From contig MERQ01000086.1 of NCBI GenBank assembly GCA_001770655.1, positions 18,948 to 82,947 of the forward strand: DNA of 64,000 bases, in the 5' to 3' direction. This DNA comes from Betaproteobacteria bacterium RIFCSPLOWO2_12_FULL_68_20 (GTDB lineage: Bacteria; Pseudomonadota; Gammaproteobacteria; Burkholderiales; SG8-39). The position numbers were made by a program, and so were the translations under genes. The notes beneath the pieces are model-generated. The model saw only the letters and a program-made list of their open reading frames with translations. It was not told where the DNA came from and did not search any database. Every line of letters starts with the position of its first letter. Positions within the stretch are counted from its first letter, which is position 1. This document shows, piece by piece, positions 1 to 9,957 of this stretch.

Positions 1-39
1 TTCGTCGCCGAGGGCGCCGAGGGCGCGAAGCGCTTCGCT

Positions 40-237
40 TCAGGCAAGGGGCGGCACGGGGATTTCGGCGACATCTGAGCGCTCGCGGCGCTCGCGAAGC
101 CCGCGCATCACCGCCTCGCGCTCGGCACCGCTCATCCGGCTCCAGCGGGCGATCTCCTCGAGCGTGCGAAAGCAGCCCCGGCACAGCCCGTGCTGCGGGT
201 CCATCACGCACACCTTGACGCACGGCGTCTCGATCAA
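40..237 (-). CDS. DUF1289 family small Cys-rich protein
   Basis: A 65-residue protein with four cysteines near its N-terminus (residues 6, 10, 19 and 22) in a CxxxC...CxxC layout followed by LEEIARW. This is the pattern of the DUF1289 family, thought to bind a metal; no function is established. I chose the TTG at 237 because its TTGA overlaps the stop of the HMG-CoA lyase gene, and the domain starts right after it. It is the last gene of the liu operon seen here. The longer same-frame reading through the lyase gene is an antisense-like GC artefact. Confidence 0.75.
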   Translation of the reverse strand: MIETPCVKVCVMDPQHGLCRGCFRTLEEIARWSRMSGAEREAVMRGLRERRERSDVAEIPVPPLA

Positions 238-1148
238 GGCGCCTTGACCTTCCGCTTCGCCGCGATCGCCTTGCCGGCCTTGGAGGAGGGCTCGCGCCCG
301 AGCAGGCCGCAGATCCACTCGCCGATGTCGACCAGCTTGTCGAGATCGACGCCGGTCTCGATCCCCAGCCCGTTCATCATGTAGATCACGTCCTCGGTCG
401 CGACGTTGCCCGACGCCCCGGCGGCATAAGGGCAGCCGCCCAGGCCGGCCACCGAAGCGTCGAACGTCGCCACGCCCAGCTCGAGCGAGGCGTAGATGTT
501 GGCGAGCGCCTGGCCGTAGGTGTCGTGATAGTGGCCGGCGAGCCGCCCGATCGGCACGCGCTGCGCGCACGCCTCGATCATCGCCCGTGTCTTGCCGGGG
601 GTGCCCACGCCGATGGTGTCGCCGAGCGACACCTCGTAGCAGCCCATGTCGTGGAGCGCTGCGGCGAGTTCGGCGACCTTCTCCGGCGCGATGCTGCCTT
701 CGTAAGGACAGCCGAGCGCGCAGGAGATGTAGCCGCGCACCTTGATTCCGGATGTCGCGGCCGCCTCGGCGACCGGCCGGAAGCGCTCCAGCGACTCGGC
801 GATCGAGCAGTTGATGTTCCTGCGCGAGAACGTCTCGCTCGCCGCGCCGAAGATCGCCACCTCGCTCGCGCCGGCCGCGCGCGCGGCCTCGAAGCCTTTC
901 AGGTTCGGGGTCAGCACCGGGTAGGCGACGCCGGGTTTGCGCCGGATGCCTTCGAGAACTTCGGTGTGATCGGCCATCTGCGGTACCCACTTCGGCGAGA
1001 CGAAGGCCGTGGCTTCGACTGCCGCAAGCCCGCAGTCGGCGAGGCGCTCGATCAGCTCGATCTTCACCGCGGTCGGCACTTCGCGCGGCTCGTTCTGCAG
1101 CCCGTCGCGCGGCCCGACCTCGACGATGCGCACTTTCCCCTTTGACAT
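234..1148 (-). CDS. mvaB: hydroxymethylglutaryl-CoA lyase (LiuE/MvaB)
   Basis: Cleaves HMG-CoA to acetoacetate and acetyl-CoA, the last step of leucine degradation, in the cytosol. The protein (304 aa) opens with [15 protein letters not shown], the TIM-barrel metal and substrate motif of the HMGL-like family, and carries GLGGCPYA near residues 232-239, the signature loop with the catalytic cysteine. The ATG at 1148 (MSKGKVR) is preferred to the ATG five codons upstream because it overlaps the stop of the hydratase gene by one base (TAATG), which suggests translational coupling. Length fits the bacterial family. Confidence 0.95.
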   Translation of the reverse strand: MSKGKVRIVEVGPRDGLQNEPREVPTAVKIELIERLADCGLAAVEATAFVSPKWVPQMADHTEVLEGIRRKPGVAYPVLTPNLKGFEAARAAGASEVAIFGAASETFSRRNINCSIAESLERFRPVAEAAATSGIKVRGYISCALGCPYEGSIAPEKVAELAAALHDMGCYEVSLGDTIGVGTPGKTRAMIEACAQRVPIGRLAGHYHDTYGQALANIYASLELGVATFDASVAGLGGCPYAAGASGNVATEDVIYMMNGLGIETGVDLDKLVDIGEWICGLLGREPSSKAGKAIAAKRKVKAP

Positions 1149-1924
1149 TACTTCTTCGTCCAAGACGGTTTGCGCTTTTCAAGAAAAGCGGCGATGCCTT
1201 CCTTTCCCCCGGGAGAAGCGCGCATCTCGGCGATGCGCTTGGCGGTGTCGGCGATGATCGCCGCGTCGATCGGGCGCGCGGCAACGGCGCGCACCAGCTC
1301 CTTGACTTTCCCGTGCGCCACGGGTCCTCCGGCGAGCAGCTGCTCGACCAGCGCGTCGATCGTTGCATCGAGCTCGCCTGCCGGCACCAGCAGCGACAGC
1401 AACCCGAGGCGGTGCGCCTCCTCGGCGCCGAACACCTCGGCGGTGAGGAAATAGCGCCGCGCCGCGCGCTCGCCGATCGCCCGGATCACGTACGGGCTGA
1501 TCGTGGCCGGCGACAGGCCGAGCTTCGCTTCCGAGAAGCAGAACTTCGCCTCGGGCGTACCGACCGCGATGTCGCAGGCGGCGACCAGCCCGGTCGCGCC
1601 GGCGAAAGCCGGGCCGTGCACGCGCGCGATGGTGGGCTTGGAAAGATGGTCGAGCGCGTTGAGCATCGCCGCGAGCGCCCGGGCATCGGCGACGTTTTGC
1701 TCGTGGCTGTAGCCCGCCATGCGCTTCATCCAGTTGAGGTCCGCCCCGGCGCAGAACGCCGGGCCGTTCCCGGCGAGCACCACGACGCGCACTTCGGCAT
1801 CTGCGTCGAGGTTCCTGAACGCGTGCGTCAATTCCGCCACCAGCCGGTCGTCGAAGGCGTTGCGCACTTCCGGGCGGTCAAGAGTGACGCGCGCGACCGG
1901 TCCGCGCTTTTCGACGAGCAGCAT
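1148..1924 (-). CDS. liuC: methylglutaconyl-CoA hydratase / enoyl-CoA hydratase family (LiuC)
   Basis: A 258-aa crotonase-fold protein. The oxyanion-hole segments [14 protein letters not shown] (about residues 56-69) and [19 protein letters not shown] (about 102-120) are clear. Its position between the carboxylase beta subunit (2-nt gap) and HMG-CoA lyase (1-nt overlap) identifies it as the hydratase that turns 3-methylglutaconyl-CoA into HMG-CoA. The family assignment is seen in sequence; the exact substrate is inferred from the operon. In the usual liuRABCDE order liuD would follow here, but it does not. Confidence 0.92.
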   Translation of the reverse strand: MLLVEKRGPVARVTLDRPEVRNAFDDRLVAELTHAFRNLDADAEVRVVVLAGNGPAFCAGADLNWMKRMAGYSHEQNVADARALAAMLNALDHLSKPTIARVHGPAFAGATGLVAACDIAVGTPEAKFCFSEAKLGLSPATISPYVIRAIGERAARRYFLTAEVFGAEEAHRLGLLSLLVPAGELDATIDALVEQLLAGGPVAHGKVKELVRAVAARPIDAAIIADTAKRIAEMRASPGGKEGIAAFLEKRKPSWTKK

Positions 1925-1926
1925 GG

Positions 1927-3534
<1,608 letters not shown>

Positions 3535-3535
3535 C

Positions 3536-4138
3536 TCACCAGCCCCCGGTGGCGAGCCAGCGCTCGAGCTGGTCGAAGCGATCCACGCCCCAGAAGGGCT
3601 CCCCGTCCACCACGACGTAGGGCGAGCCGAACACGCCCTTGGCGATCGCCGCCTCCACCTCGGCGCGGGTCTTGTCCTTCACCGCCTGGTTGTCGAGCGC
3701 GGCGCGCACCTCGTCGGCGTCGCAGCCGACCGAGGCCGCGATTCTCACCACGTTATCCGTCTCCGAGATGTTGATGTCATCGACGAAGTAGGCTTTGTAC
3801 AGAGCCTTGGCAAGCTCGACGGCCTTCTGCGGATCCTTTTCGGCGAGCCAGTAGTAGGCGCGCGCCGCGGCGACGGTCGAGACCGGGAACGCCGAGGGCA
3901 GACGGAACGGCACGCCGTGGAACTTCGCCGAGCGAACGAAATCGCGCGCGAAGTAGTCCTTCTTCACCGGCAGCTCGGAGAGCGGCTTCGCTCCGGTCAC
4001 CTTGAACGCGGCGCCGAGCAGCATCGGCCGCCAGGTGACGGAGCGGCCGTGCTTCGCCGCGATGGCCTCGATCTTGTGCGAGCCGAGGTAGCCGTACGGC
4101 GAGGAAAAGTCGAAGTAGAAGTCGATCGCCTGTTTCAT
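3536..4138 (-). CDS. 2-hydroxychromene-2-carboxylate isomerase family protein (DsbA fold)
   Basis: A 200-aa DsbA-like thioredoxin-fold protein of the glutathione S-transferase kappa/HCCA isomerase group. It begins [16 protein letters not shown], where the serine pair replaces the CxxC of DsbA, and has the cis-proline-type segment [20 protein letters not shown] near residues 158-177. No signal peptide is visible, so it should be cytosolic. Its ATG overlaps the stop of the upstream acyl-CoA dehydrogenase by four bases. Homologues commonly travel with acyl-CoA catabolic operons; what it isomerises or reduces in this pathway is unknown. Confidence 0.88.
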   Translation of the reverse strand: MKQAIDFYFDFSSPYGYLGSHKIEAIAAKHGRSVTWRPMLLGAAFKVTGAKPLSELPVKKDYFARDFVRSAKFHGVPFRLPSAFPVSTVAAARAYYWLAEKDPQKAVELAKALYKAYFVDDINISETDNVVRIAASVGCDADEVRAALDNQAVKDKTRAEVEAAIAKGVFGSPYVVVDGEPFWGVDRFDQLERWLATGGW

Positions 4139-5268
4139 GCTCCCTCCAGTTCGCGCCCGATCACCAGCCGCTGGATGTCGTTCGCGCCCTCGTAGATCCT
4201 GGTTGCGCGCACGTCGCGCCACAGCCGCTCGACCGGGAAGTCGGCCACGTAGCCGTAGCCGCCGTGGATCTGGATCGCGTCGGAGCACACCTTCTCGGCC
4301 GCGTCCGACGCGAACAGCTTCGCCATCGAGGCTTCCTTGAGGCAGGGCTTGCCCGCATCGCGCAGCTGCGCCGCGTGCAGGTAGAGCTGGCGCGCCGCCT
4401 CGATTGAGGTGGCCATATCGGCGAGCCGGAAGTTGACCGCCTGGTGCTCGATCAGGCGCTTGCCCATGCTCTTGCGCTCTTTCGCGTAGGCGAGCGCGCA
4501 GTCGAGCGCGGCGCGCGCCACGCCGGTCGCCTGCGCGGCGACATTGATGCGTCCGGATTCGAGGTTCGCCAGCGCGATGCGGTAGCCGACGCCTTCCTGG
4601 CCGAGCAGATTCGCCGCCGGGACGCGGCAGTTCTCGAGCAGGATCTGCGCGGTGTCGGAAGCGTGCTGGCCGGCCTTTTCCTCGATGTGCGCCACCACGT
4701 AGCCCCGGGACGAGGTCGGCACGACGAAGGCGCTGATGCCTTTCTTGCCTGCACCCTTGTCGGTCACCGCGAACACCACCGCGATCTCGGCGGTCTTCCC
4801 GGAGGTGATGAATTGCTTCACGCCGTTCAGCACGTATTCCGCGCCCTTTCGCTCGGCGCGCGTGGCGATCGCCGAGGCATCCGAGCCGACCTGCGGCTCG
4901 GTGAGCGCGAACGCGCCGCCGAACTTTCCCTTCGCGAGCGGCTCGAGGTAGTCCTTTTTCTGGCGCTCGTCGCCGTAGCCGGCGAGGATGCCCGCCACCA
5001 GGTTGTTCACCGCGACGATGGTGGCGGTCGCGCAATCGCCCGCCGCGATCTCCTCGCAGGCGATCGCGAGCGCCGTGTAGTCCAGGCCCGCGCCGCCCCA
5101 TCGCTCCGGGATCGCCACGCCGTACAGGCCAATCTCCGCGAGCCCCTTTAGCGCCTCCGCGGGAAACTCCTTCTCGCGGTCCCAGCGCGCGGCATTCGGC
5201 CACAGCCGCTCGCGCGCGTAGCGGCGCACCGCCTCTCGGATCTCCTCGTGCTGGGCCGAAAGCGCCAT
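4135..5268 (-). CDS. acyl-CoA dehydrogenase
   Basis: A 377-aa flavoprotein of the short-chain acyl-CoA dehydrogenase type. FAD and substrate motifs are clear: ALTEPQVGSDASAI (about 130-143), GVKQFITSGKTA (about 158-169) and the C-terminal RIYEGANDIQRLVIGREL, whose Glu is at the SCAD-type catalytic position. The isovaleryl-CoA dehydrogenase of this operon carries its base elsewhere, so this is a second dehydrogenase with a different substrate, possibly another branched or short acyl-CoA. It is coupled to the isomerase downstream (ATGA overlap) and starts two bases from the thioesterase stop. Confidence 0.93.
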   Translation of the reverse strand: MALSAQHEEIREAVRRYARERLWPNAARWDREKEFPAEALKGLAEIGLYGVAIPERWGGAGLDYTALAIACEEIAAGDCATATIVAVNNLVAGILAGYGDERQKKDYLEPLAKGKFGGAFALTEPQVGSDASAIATRAERKGAEYVLNGVKQFITSGKTAEIAVVFAVTDKGAGKKGISAFVVPTSSRGYVVAHIEEKAGQHASDTAQILLENCRVPAANLLGQEGVGYRIALANLESGRINVAAQATGVARAALDCALAYAKERKSMGKRLIEHQAVNFRLADMATSIEAARQLYLHAAQLRDAGKPCLKEASMAKLFASDAAEKVCSDAIQIHGGYGYVADFPVERLWRDVRATRIYEGANDIQRLVIGRELEGA

Positions 5269-5269
5269 G

Positions 5270-5683
5270 TCAGTCGGGCCGGATGTAGGTGACGGTGTGA
5301 TGGCTGAAGAGCCTGCCGCTCTTGCCGTGACAGCGCGCCGTGCCGTAAATGCGGCGCCGGCCGAGCCGCAGAATCTCCGCCGTGCAATACACGTGCTCGC
5401 CCTTTGCAGGAGCGAGAAACGCGGTGTTCAGCTCGGAGGTGAGCGCGTCGCTCTCCATGCCGAGCTTTGCCTTGATGGCGAGCCACATGGCGCAATCGGC
5501 CGCCGCCATCAGCGCCGGGCCGTTGATGATGCCGCCCGGGCGCTCGAGCGCGGCGCGGTGCGGCAGCTCGATCGTGCACGCCCCGTCGGCCGCGCGCAGC
5601 ACGCGGAAGCCGTAGTGGCGGATGAACTTGGAGCCGTCAAGGAGCGCCTGCAGCGCGCGCCTGGTGCTGCGCTTTCTTTTCAT
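5270..5683 (-). CDS. PaaI-type hotdog thioesterase family protein
   Basis: A 137-aa protein of the 4HBT/PaaI hotdog-fold family. Residues about 45-70 read ALERPGGIINGPALMAAADC, the hotdog helix region in which PaaI enzymes normally have HGG; here the histidine position is isoleucine/asparagine (GGIINGP). It ends SHHTVTYIRP, a typical hotdog last strand. The start codon touches the thiolase stop, so it is part of the operon. It probably hydrolyses or binds a short acyl-CoA; the altered active-site loop makes catalytic function less certain. Confidence 0.82.
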   Translation of the reverse strand: MKRKRSTRRALQALLDGSKFIRHYGFRVLRAADGACTIELPHRAALERPGGIINGPALMAAADCAMWLAIKAKLGMESDALTSELNTAFLAPAKGEHVYCTAEILRLGRRRIYGTARCHGKSGRLFSHHTVTYIRPD

Positions 5684-6868
5684 TCAGACGAGCTCGATCG
5701 CCATCGCGGTCGCCTCGCCGCCGCCGATGCAAAGGCTCGCGACGCCGCGCTTCAGGCCGTATTTCCGCAGCGCCCCGATCAGTGTCACCACGATGCGCGC
5801 GCCCGATGCGCCGATCGGATGTCCCAGCGCGCAGGCGCCGCCGTGCACGTTGACTTTGTCGTGCGGCAGGCCGTGCTCCTTCATCGCCGCCATCGTCACC
5901 ACGGCGAAGGCCTCGTTGATCTCGTACAGGTCCACCATCTTCGCGCTCCATCCGGTGCGCTCGAAGAGCTTCGCGATCGCGCCGACCGGCGCGGTGGTGA
6001 ACCATCCCGGCTCCTGCGCGTGGGTCGAATGGCCGATCACGGTCGCGAGAGGCGCGAGGCCGCGCTTCCCGGCGGTGGAGCGGCGCATCATGACCAGCGC
6101 CGCCGCGCCGTCGGAGATCGAGCTCGAGTTCGCCGCGGTGACCGTGCCGTCCTTCCTGAACGCGGCCTTGAGCGTCGGGATCTTCTCGAAGTTCGCCTTG
6201 AACGGCTGCTCGTCGGTCTCTGCGAAGCGCTCCTCCTTTCCGGCTTTGATGGCGAGCGGCGTGATCTCCCAGGCGAACCAGCCCTCCTTGTTCGCCTTCT
6301 GCGCGCGCTCGAGCGAGGCGATGGCGAACCGGTCCTGCGCTTGCCTGGAAAAGGCGTACTTCTGCGCGCAGTCCTCGGCGAAGCTGCCCATCAGGCGCCC
6401 CTTGTCGTAGGCGTCCTCCAGCCCGTCGTAGAACATGTGGTCGAGCACCTGCGCATGGCCCATGCGCAGGCCCGCGCGCGCCTTGGGAAGGAGATAAGGA
6501 GCGTTGGTCATGGATTCCATGCCGCCCGCGACGATCACCTCGGCGCTGCCGGCGGCGAGGAGATCGTGCGCCAGCATGGCCGATTTCATCCCCGAGCCGC
6601 ACATTTTGTTGACCGTGGTGCAGCCGGCCGAAAGAGGCAGCCCCGCGCCGAGCGAAGCCTGGCGCGCCGGCGCCTGGCCCTGGCCCGCCGGCAGCACGCA
6701 GCCCATGAACACTTCCTGGACGTCCTCGGGTCGGATCTTCGCGCGCTCGACCGCGGCGCGGATCGCCGCGGCGCCGAGCTCGGGTGCGGAGAAGCCCTTC
6801 AGCTCGCCCTGGAAGCCGCCCATCGGCGTGCGGGCTGCGGAGACGATGACGATCGGATCGGTTTGCAT
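5684..6868 (-). CDS. acetyl-CoA acetyltransferase (thiolase)
   Basis: A 394-aa degradative-type thiolase. The acyl-accepting cysteine sits in TVNKMCGSGMKS (about residue 90), the histidine in NVHGGACALGHPIGASG (about 342-358) and the proton-transfer cysteine in SLCIGGGEATA near the C-terminus. It would cleave acetoacetyl-CoA, or another 3-ketoacyl-CoA, made downstream of HMG-CoA cleavage. It lies 9 nt from isovaleryl-CoA dehydrogenase. The motifs make the enzyme class certain; chain-length preference cannot be read from sequence alone. Confidence 0.95.
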   Translation of the reverse strand: MQTDPIVIVSAARTPMGGFQGELKGFSAPELGAAAIRAAVERAKIRPEDVQEVFMGCVLPAGQGQAPARQASLGAGLPLSAGCTTVNKMCGSGMKSAMLAHDLLAAGSAEVIVAGGMESMTNAPYLLPKARAGLRMGHAQVLDHMFYDGLEDAYDKGRLMGSFAEDCAQKYAFSRQAQDRFAIASLERAQKANKEGWFAWEITPLAIKAGKEERFAETDEQPFKANFEKIPTLKAAFRKDGTVTAANSSSISDGAAALVMMRRSTAGKRGLAPLATVIGHSTHAQEPGWFTTAPVGAIAKLFERTGWSAKMVDLYEINEAFAVVTMAAMKEHGLPHDKVNVHGGACALGHPIGASGARIVVTLIGALRKYGLKRGVASLCIGGGEATAMAIELV

Positions 6869-6877
6869 GCCTGCCTC

Positions 6878-8041
6878 CTAGCTGGTTTCCGAGAACAGCT
6901 CCCTGCCGATCAGCCAGCGCCGGATCTCGGAGGTTCCCGCGCCGATCTCGTAGAGCTTGGCGTCGCGCCACAGCCTGCCGGTCGGGGTGTCGTTGATGTA
7001 GCCCATGGCGCCGAGCGCCTGGATCGCCTCGCCCGCCATCCAGGTGGCCTTCTCGGCGGAGTAGAGGATCGCGCCGGCGGCGTCCTTGCGCGTGGTCTCG
7101 CCGCGGTCGAGCCCCTGGCCGACGGCGTAGACGTAGGCGCGGCAGGCGGAGAAGGTGGCGTACATGTCGGCGAGCTTTCCCTGCATCAGCTGGAACTCGC
7201 CGATCGGCTGGCCGAACTGCTTGCGCTCGTGCACGTAGGGGATCACCACGTCGAGGCATGCGGCCATGACGCCGAGCGGCCCGCCGGCGAGCACCGCGCG
7301 CTCGTAATCCAGCCCCGACATCAGCACGTTCACGCCGCCACCGGACTCGCCGAGGACATTCTCCGCCGGCACCTCGCAGTCGCGGAACACCAGCTCGCAG
7401 GTGTTCGAGCCGCGCATGCCCAGCTTGTCGAGCTTCTGCGCCGTGGAGAAGCCCTTCATGCCCTTTTCGACGAGGAGCGCGGTGATGCCGCGCGGGCCGG
7501 CGCTCGCATCGGTCTTGGCGTAGACCACCAGCACCTGCGCGTCCGGCCCGTTGGTGATCCACATCTTGTTGCCGTTCAGAATGTAGCGATCGCCGCGCCG
7601 CTCGGCGCGCAGCCGCATGCCGACCACGTCCGAGCCCGCTCCGGGCTCGGACATGGCAAGAGCGCCGACATGCTCGCCGGCGACGAGCTTCGGCAGATAT
7701 TTCCTTTTCTGCGCCGCGCCGCCGTTCCTGCGGATCTGGTTGACGCACAGGTTGGAGTGCGCGCCGTACGAGAGCCCGACCGACGCCGAGGCGCGCGAGA
7801 TCTCCTCCATGGCGATGATGTGCGCGAGATACCCCATCATCGTCCCGCCGTACTCCTCCTCGACGGTGATGCCGAGCAGGCCGAGCGCGCCGAGCTTTCT
7901 CCACAGGTCGGCCGGGAACTCGTTCGCGCGGTCGATCTCCGCGGCGCGCGGCGCGATCTCCTTCAGCGCAAAATCGCGCACGGTGGCGCGCAGCATGTCG
8001 ATCGTCTCGCCGTGCGCGAAGCGCAGGAACGCGTATTCCAT
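6878..8041 (-). CDS. liuA: isovaleryl-CoA dehydrogenase (LiuA)
   Basis: A 387-aa FAD enzyme that oxidises isovaleryl-CoA to 3-methylcrotonyl-CoA. The catalytic base is recognisable in [18 protein letters not shown] (about 242-259), the position unique to isovaleryl-CoA dehydrogenase, while the C-terminal segment has [16 protein letters not shown] without the SCAD-type Glu. FAD motifs [16 protein letters not shown] and [13 protein letters not shown] are present. It stands second in the operon, four bases after the first thioesterase. Its electrons would go to electron-transfer flavoprotein, which is not encoded here. Confidence 0.96.
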   Translation of the reverse strand: MEYAFLRFAHGETIDMLRATVRDFALKEIAPRAAEIDRANEFPADLWRKLGALGLLGITVEEEYGGTMMGYLAHIIAMEEISRASASVGLSYGAHSNLCVNQIRRNGGAAQKRKYLPKLVAGEHVGALAMSEPGAGSDVVGMRLRAERRGDRYILNGNKMWITNGPDAQVLVVYAKTDASAGPRGITALLVEKGMKGFSTAQKLDKLGMRGSNTCELVFRDCEVPAENVLGESGGGVNVLMSGLDYERAVLAGGPLGVMAACLDVVIPYVHERKQFGQPIGEFQLMQGKLADMYATFSACRAYVYAVGQGLDRGETTRKDAAGAILYSAEKATWMAGEAIQALGAMGYINDTPTGRLWRDAKLYEIGAGTSEIRRWLIGRELFSETS

Positions 8042-8045
8042 ACCC

Positions 8046-8417
8046 TTACTCGGGCGTGTCGGGGGTGTCGGGAAGCATCATGAGCGTCTGCAGCATCGTC
8101 GCCACCGGCTTGCCGTCCTCAGCGTACACCTCGCCGCGCGCGACCGTGAGGGTGCGGCCCGGCCTGAGCACCTGGCCGCGCGCGACGGCGTAGCCGCAAG
8201 CGGTGTCGGCGATCATGCCGATCACCCCGCCGTGGACGTAGCCTTTCTGCTGCGTGAGATCGTCGCGGTACGGCAGCGCGATCTCGGCGTAACCGGGCTC
8301 TACCACGGTGAGCTCGGCCCCGATCAGCGCCATGGCCTTCTGGCGGCCGAAGCTCGCGCGCACGCGCGCGGCGAAGCCCGGGTCGACCGGCTGGAACTTC
8401 GCCCTGGGGGCGTCCAT
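8046..8417 (-). CDS. PaaI family thioesterase
   Basis: A 123-aa hotdog-fold protein with [20 protein letters not shown] at about residues 55-74, the HGG loop and helix of PaaI thioesterases. It is the first enzyme gene of the liu operon, directly below the 16-bp palindrome. On the minus strand the ATG follows GGCTTGGGCG with no good Shine-Dalgarno sequence, and a possible -10 lies only about 7 bases upstream, so the mRNA may be leaderless. It probably recycles CoA from stalled acyl intermediates. Confidence 0.88.
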   Translation of the reverse strand: MDAPRAKFQPVDPGFAARVRASFGRQKAMALIGAELTVVEPGYAEIALPYRDDLTQQKGYVHGGVIGMIADTACGYAVARGQVLRPGRTLTVARGEVYAEDGKPVATMLQTLMMLPDTPDTPE

Positions 8418-8433
8418 CGCCCAAGCCTATGTT

Positions 8434-8449
8434 ACGTTTACGTAAACGT
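8434..8449. promoter_or_regulatory. 16-bp perfect palindrome, probable LiuR operator
   Basis: ACGTTTACGTAAACGT is its own reverse complement. It fills most of the 31-bp gap between the stop of the MerR gene and the first liu gene, and its right edge includes the first base of that stop. On the minus strand TTGACG (8452-8447) reads as a -35 and TAGGCT, 17 bases on, as a -10, so the palindrome lies in the spacer, where MerR-family regulators normally bind. Confidence 0.75.
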
Positions 8450-8850
8450 CAACCTCGGCGGCGCGCCACCAGCTGCTTGCGCACCCGGCGCTCGAACGCC
8501 GCGATCTCGGAGAGCTGCGCCTCGAGGTCGGCGCGCTGCTGCGCCAGGCTCGCCTTGTGGGATTCCAGCACGGCGAGGAAGCGCTCGAGCTGCGGGCGCT
8601 GGTCGCGGCCCGGCTCGTACATGTCGATCAGCTCGCGGATCTCGGACAGCGCGAGCCCCAGGCGCTTGCCGCGCAGCGTGAGCTTCAGACGCGTGCGGTC
8701 GCGCGGCGTGTAGATGCGGCGCTGGCCCTCGCGCCCCGGCGCGAGCAGCCCCTGGGCCTCGTAGAAGCGGATCGCGCGCGGCGTGACGTCGAACTCGCGC
8801 GCCAGATCGCCGATCGAATACTCCGCGCGTTCCTTTTCGATCGTCGGCAT
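8449..8850 (-). CDS. liuR: MerR-family transcriptional regulator (LiuR-like)
   Basis: A 133-aa DNA-binding protein: N-terminal MerR winged helix YSIGDLAREFDVTPRAIRFYEAQGLL split over residues 11-36, then a coiled coil (about 75-125) for dimerisation. There are no cysteines in the C-terminal part, so it is not a metal sensor. In Proteobacteria this type (LiuR) controls leucine/isovalerate catabolism and responds to a CoA intermediate; that role is inferred from its place upstream of liuA and beside a palindrome. I took the ATG at 8850 because the domain begins close behind it. Confidence 0.88.
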   Translation of the reverse strand: MPTIEKERAEYSIGDLAREFDVTPRAIRFYEAQGLLAPGREGQRRIYTPRDRTRLKLTLRGKRLGLALSEIRELIDMYEPGRDQRPQLERFLAVLESHKASLAQQRADLEAQLSEIAAFERRVRKQLVARRRG

Positions 8851-8883
8851 GTTAGGGTGCGCGCGGATTCTACCGCTTCCACC

Positions 8884-9957
8884 GTGAGCGCCGCCCCGTC
8901 CCTCGAGTATCCGTTCGGCGAAATGCCGGCGCCCGGCGCGACCCTCGAGGTCGCGCCGGGCGTGCGCTGGCTGCGCATGCCGCTGCCGTTCAAGCTCGAC
9001 CACATCAACCTGTGGCTGCTCGAGGACGAGCTCGACGGTGCGCCCGGCTGGACGATCGTGGATACCGGGATCGGCGACGCGGGCACGCGCGCGCTGTGGG
9101 AACGGATTTTCGAGGCTTGTCTCGACATGCGGCCGGTGCGCCGCATCATCGTGACTCACTACCACCCGGACCACGCGGGCAACGCCGCGTGGCTCACGCA
9201 GCGCTTCGGCGCCGAGCTGTGGATGACGCAGGCCGAGTACCTGACGGCGCACGCGGTGCGCGAGAGCCTCGCCGGCTATACCACCGAAGCGGTGCTCGAG
9301 GTGTTCCGACGCAACGGGCTCGCCGAGGAGCGGCTCGGCGGCATGGCGGCCCGCGGCAGCAACCGCTATGCGCAGCTCGTCCCGGAGTTTCCCCGCTCGT
9401 ACCGCCGCATACTCGAGGGCGACCTGGTGCGCATCGGCGGGCGCGCATGGCGCGCCATCGTCGGCCACGGCCACGCGCCCGAGCACCTGACGCTCTACTG
9501 CGAGGCGCTCGGCGTCGCGATCGCGGGCGACATGCTGCTCTCCACCATCTCGACCAACGTGAGCGTGTGGTCGATCGACCCGGAAGGCGATCCGCTGCGC
9601 CTGTTCCTCGAATCGGTGGCGCGCTACCGGGAGCTTCCTGCGGGCACGCTGGTGCTGCCCTCGCACGGCAGGCCCTTCCGCGGCGCGCACCAACGGGTGG
9701 CGCAGCTCGAAGCGCACCACGAGGCGCGCCTCGCCGAGCTGGAGGGCGCGCTCGCCGGCGGGCCGAAGAGCGCAGGCGAGCTTCTCCCCGTGATCTTTCC
9801 GCGGCGCCTGGACGTGCACGAGACGTTCTTCGCCATGGGCGAGGCGATCGCGCATCTGCACTACCTCTACTACGCCGGGCGGATCGGGCGAGCGTCGGGC
9901 GCAGACGGCGTCATGCGCTACGCGCCGCGCGCCGGCGCCGCGCGCGCCGCGGCATGA
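8884..9957 (+). CDS. MBL-fold metallo-hydrolase
   Basis: A 357-aa metallo-beta-lactamase-fold hydrolase, probably dinuclear zinc. Ligands: THYHPDHAG (about residues 92-100), the VGHGHAPEH histidine (about 197), GDMLLSTIS (Asp, about 216) and LPSHGRPF (His, about 262). The C-terminal 90 residues resemble the LACTB2/winged-helix extension. The GTG at 8884 is chosen because it follows the divergent MerR promoter gap and gives a normal family length. Its stop overlaps the PHA synthase start (ATGA). Substrate unknown; the coupling suggests a thioester or hydroxyacyl ester connected to PHA metabolism. Confidence 0.85.
   Translation: MSAAPSLEYPFGEMPAPGATLEVAPGVRWLRMPLPFKLDHINLWLLEDELDGAPGWTIVDTGIGDAGTRALWERIFEACLDMRPVRRIIVTHYHPDHAGNAAWLTQRFGAELWMTQAEYLTAHAVRESLAGYTTEAVLEVFRRNGLAEERLGGMAARGSNRYAQLVPEFPRSYRRILEGDLVRIGGRAWRAIVGHGHAPEHLTLYCEALGVAIAGDMLLSTISTNVSVWSIDPEGDPLRLFLESVARYRELPAGTLVLPSHGRPFRGAHQRVAQLEAHHEARLAELEGALAGGPKSAGELLPVIFPRRLDVHETFFAMGEAIAHLHYLYYAGRIGRASGADGVMRYAPRAGAARAAA

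Noticed and set aside
25-38. Perfect 14-bp palindrome GCGAAGCGCTTCGC just downstream of the DUF1289 gene
   Set aside because: Too short and GC-rich, with no T-tract and too close to the window edge to call a terminator or operator.
5267-8083. 938-codon plus-strand open frame antisense to the liu operon
   Set aside because: Composition is His/Arg/Ala/Asp-rich, typical of the reverse complement of GC-rich genes, and four solid genes lie on the other strand.
9012-9953. Long plus-strand open frame fused in front of the PHA synthase
   Set aside because: It is an out-of-frame reading of the metallo-hydrolase gene, Arg/Ala/Gly-rich with no domain; phaC starts at 9954.
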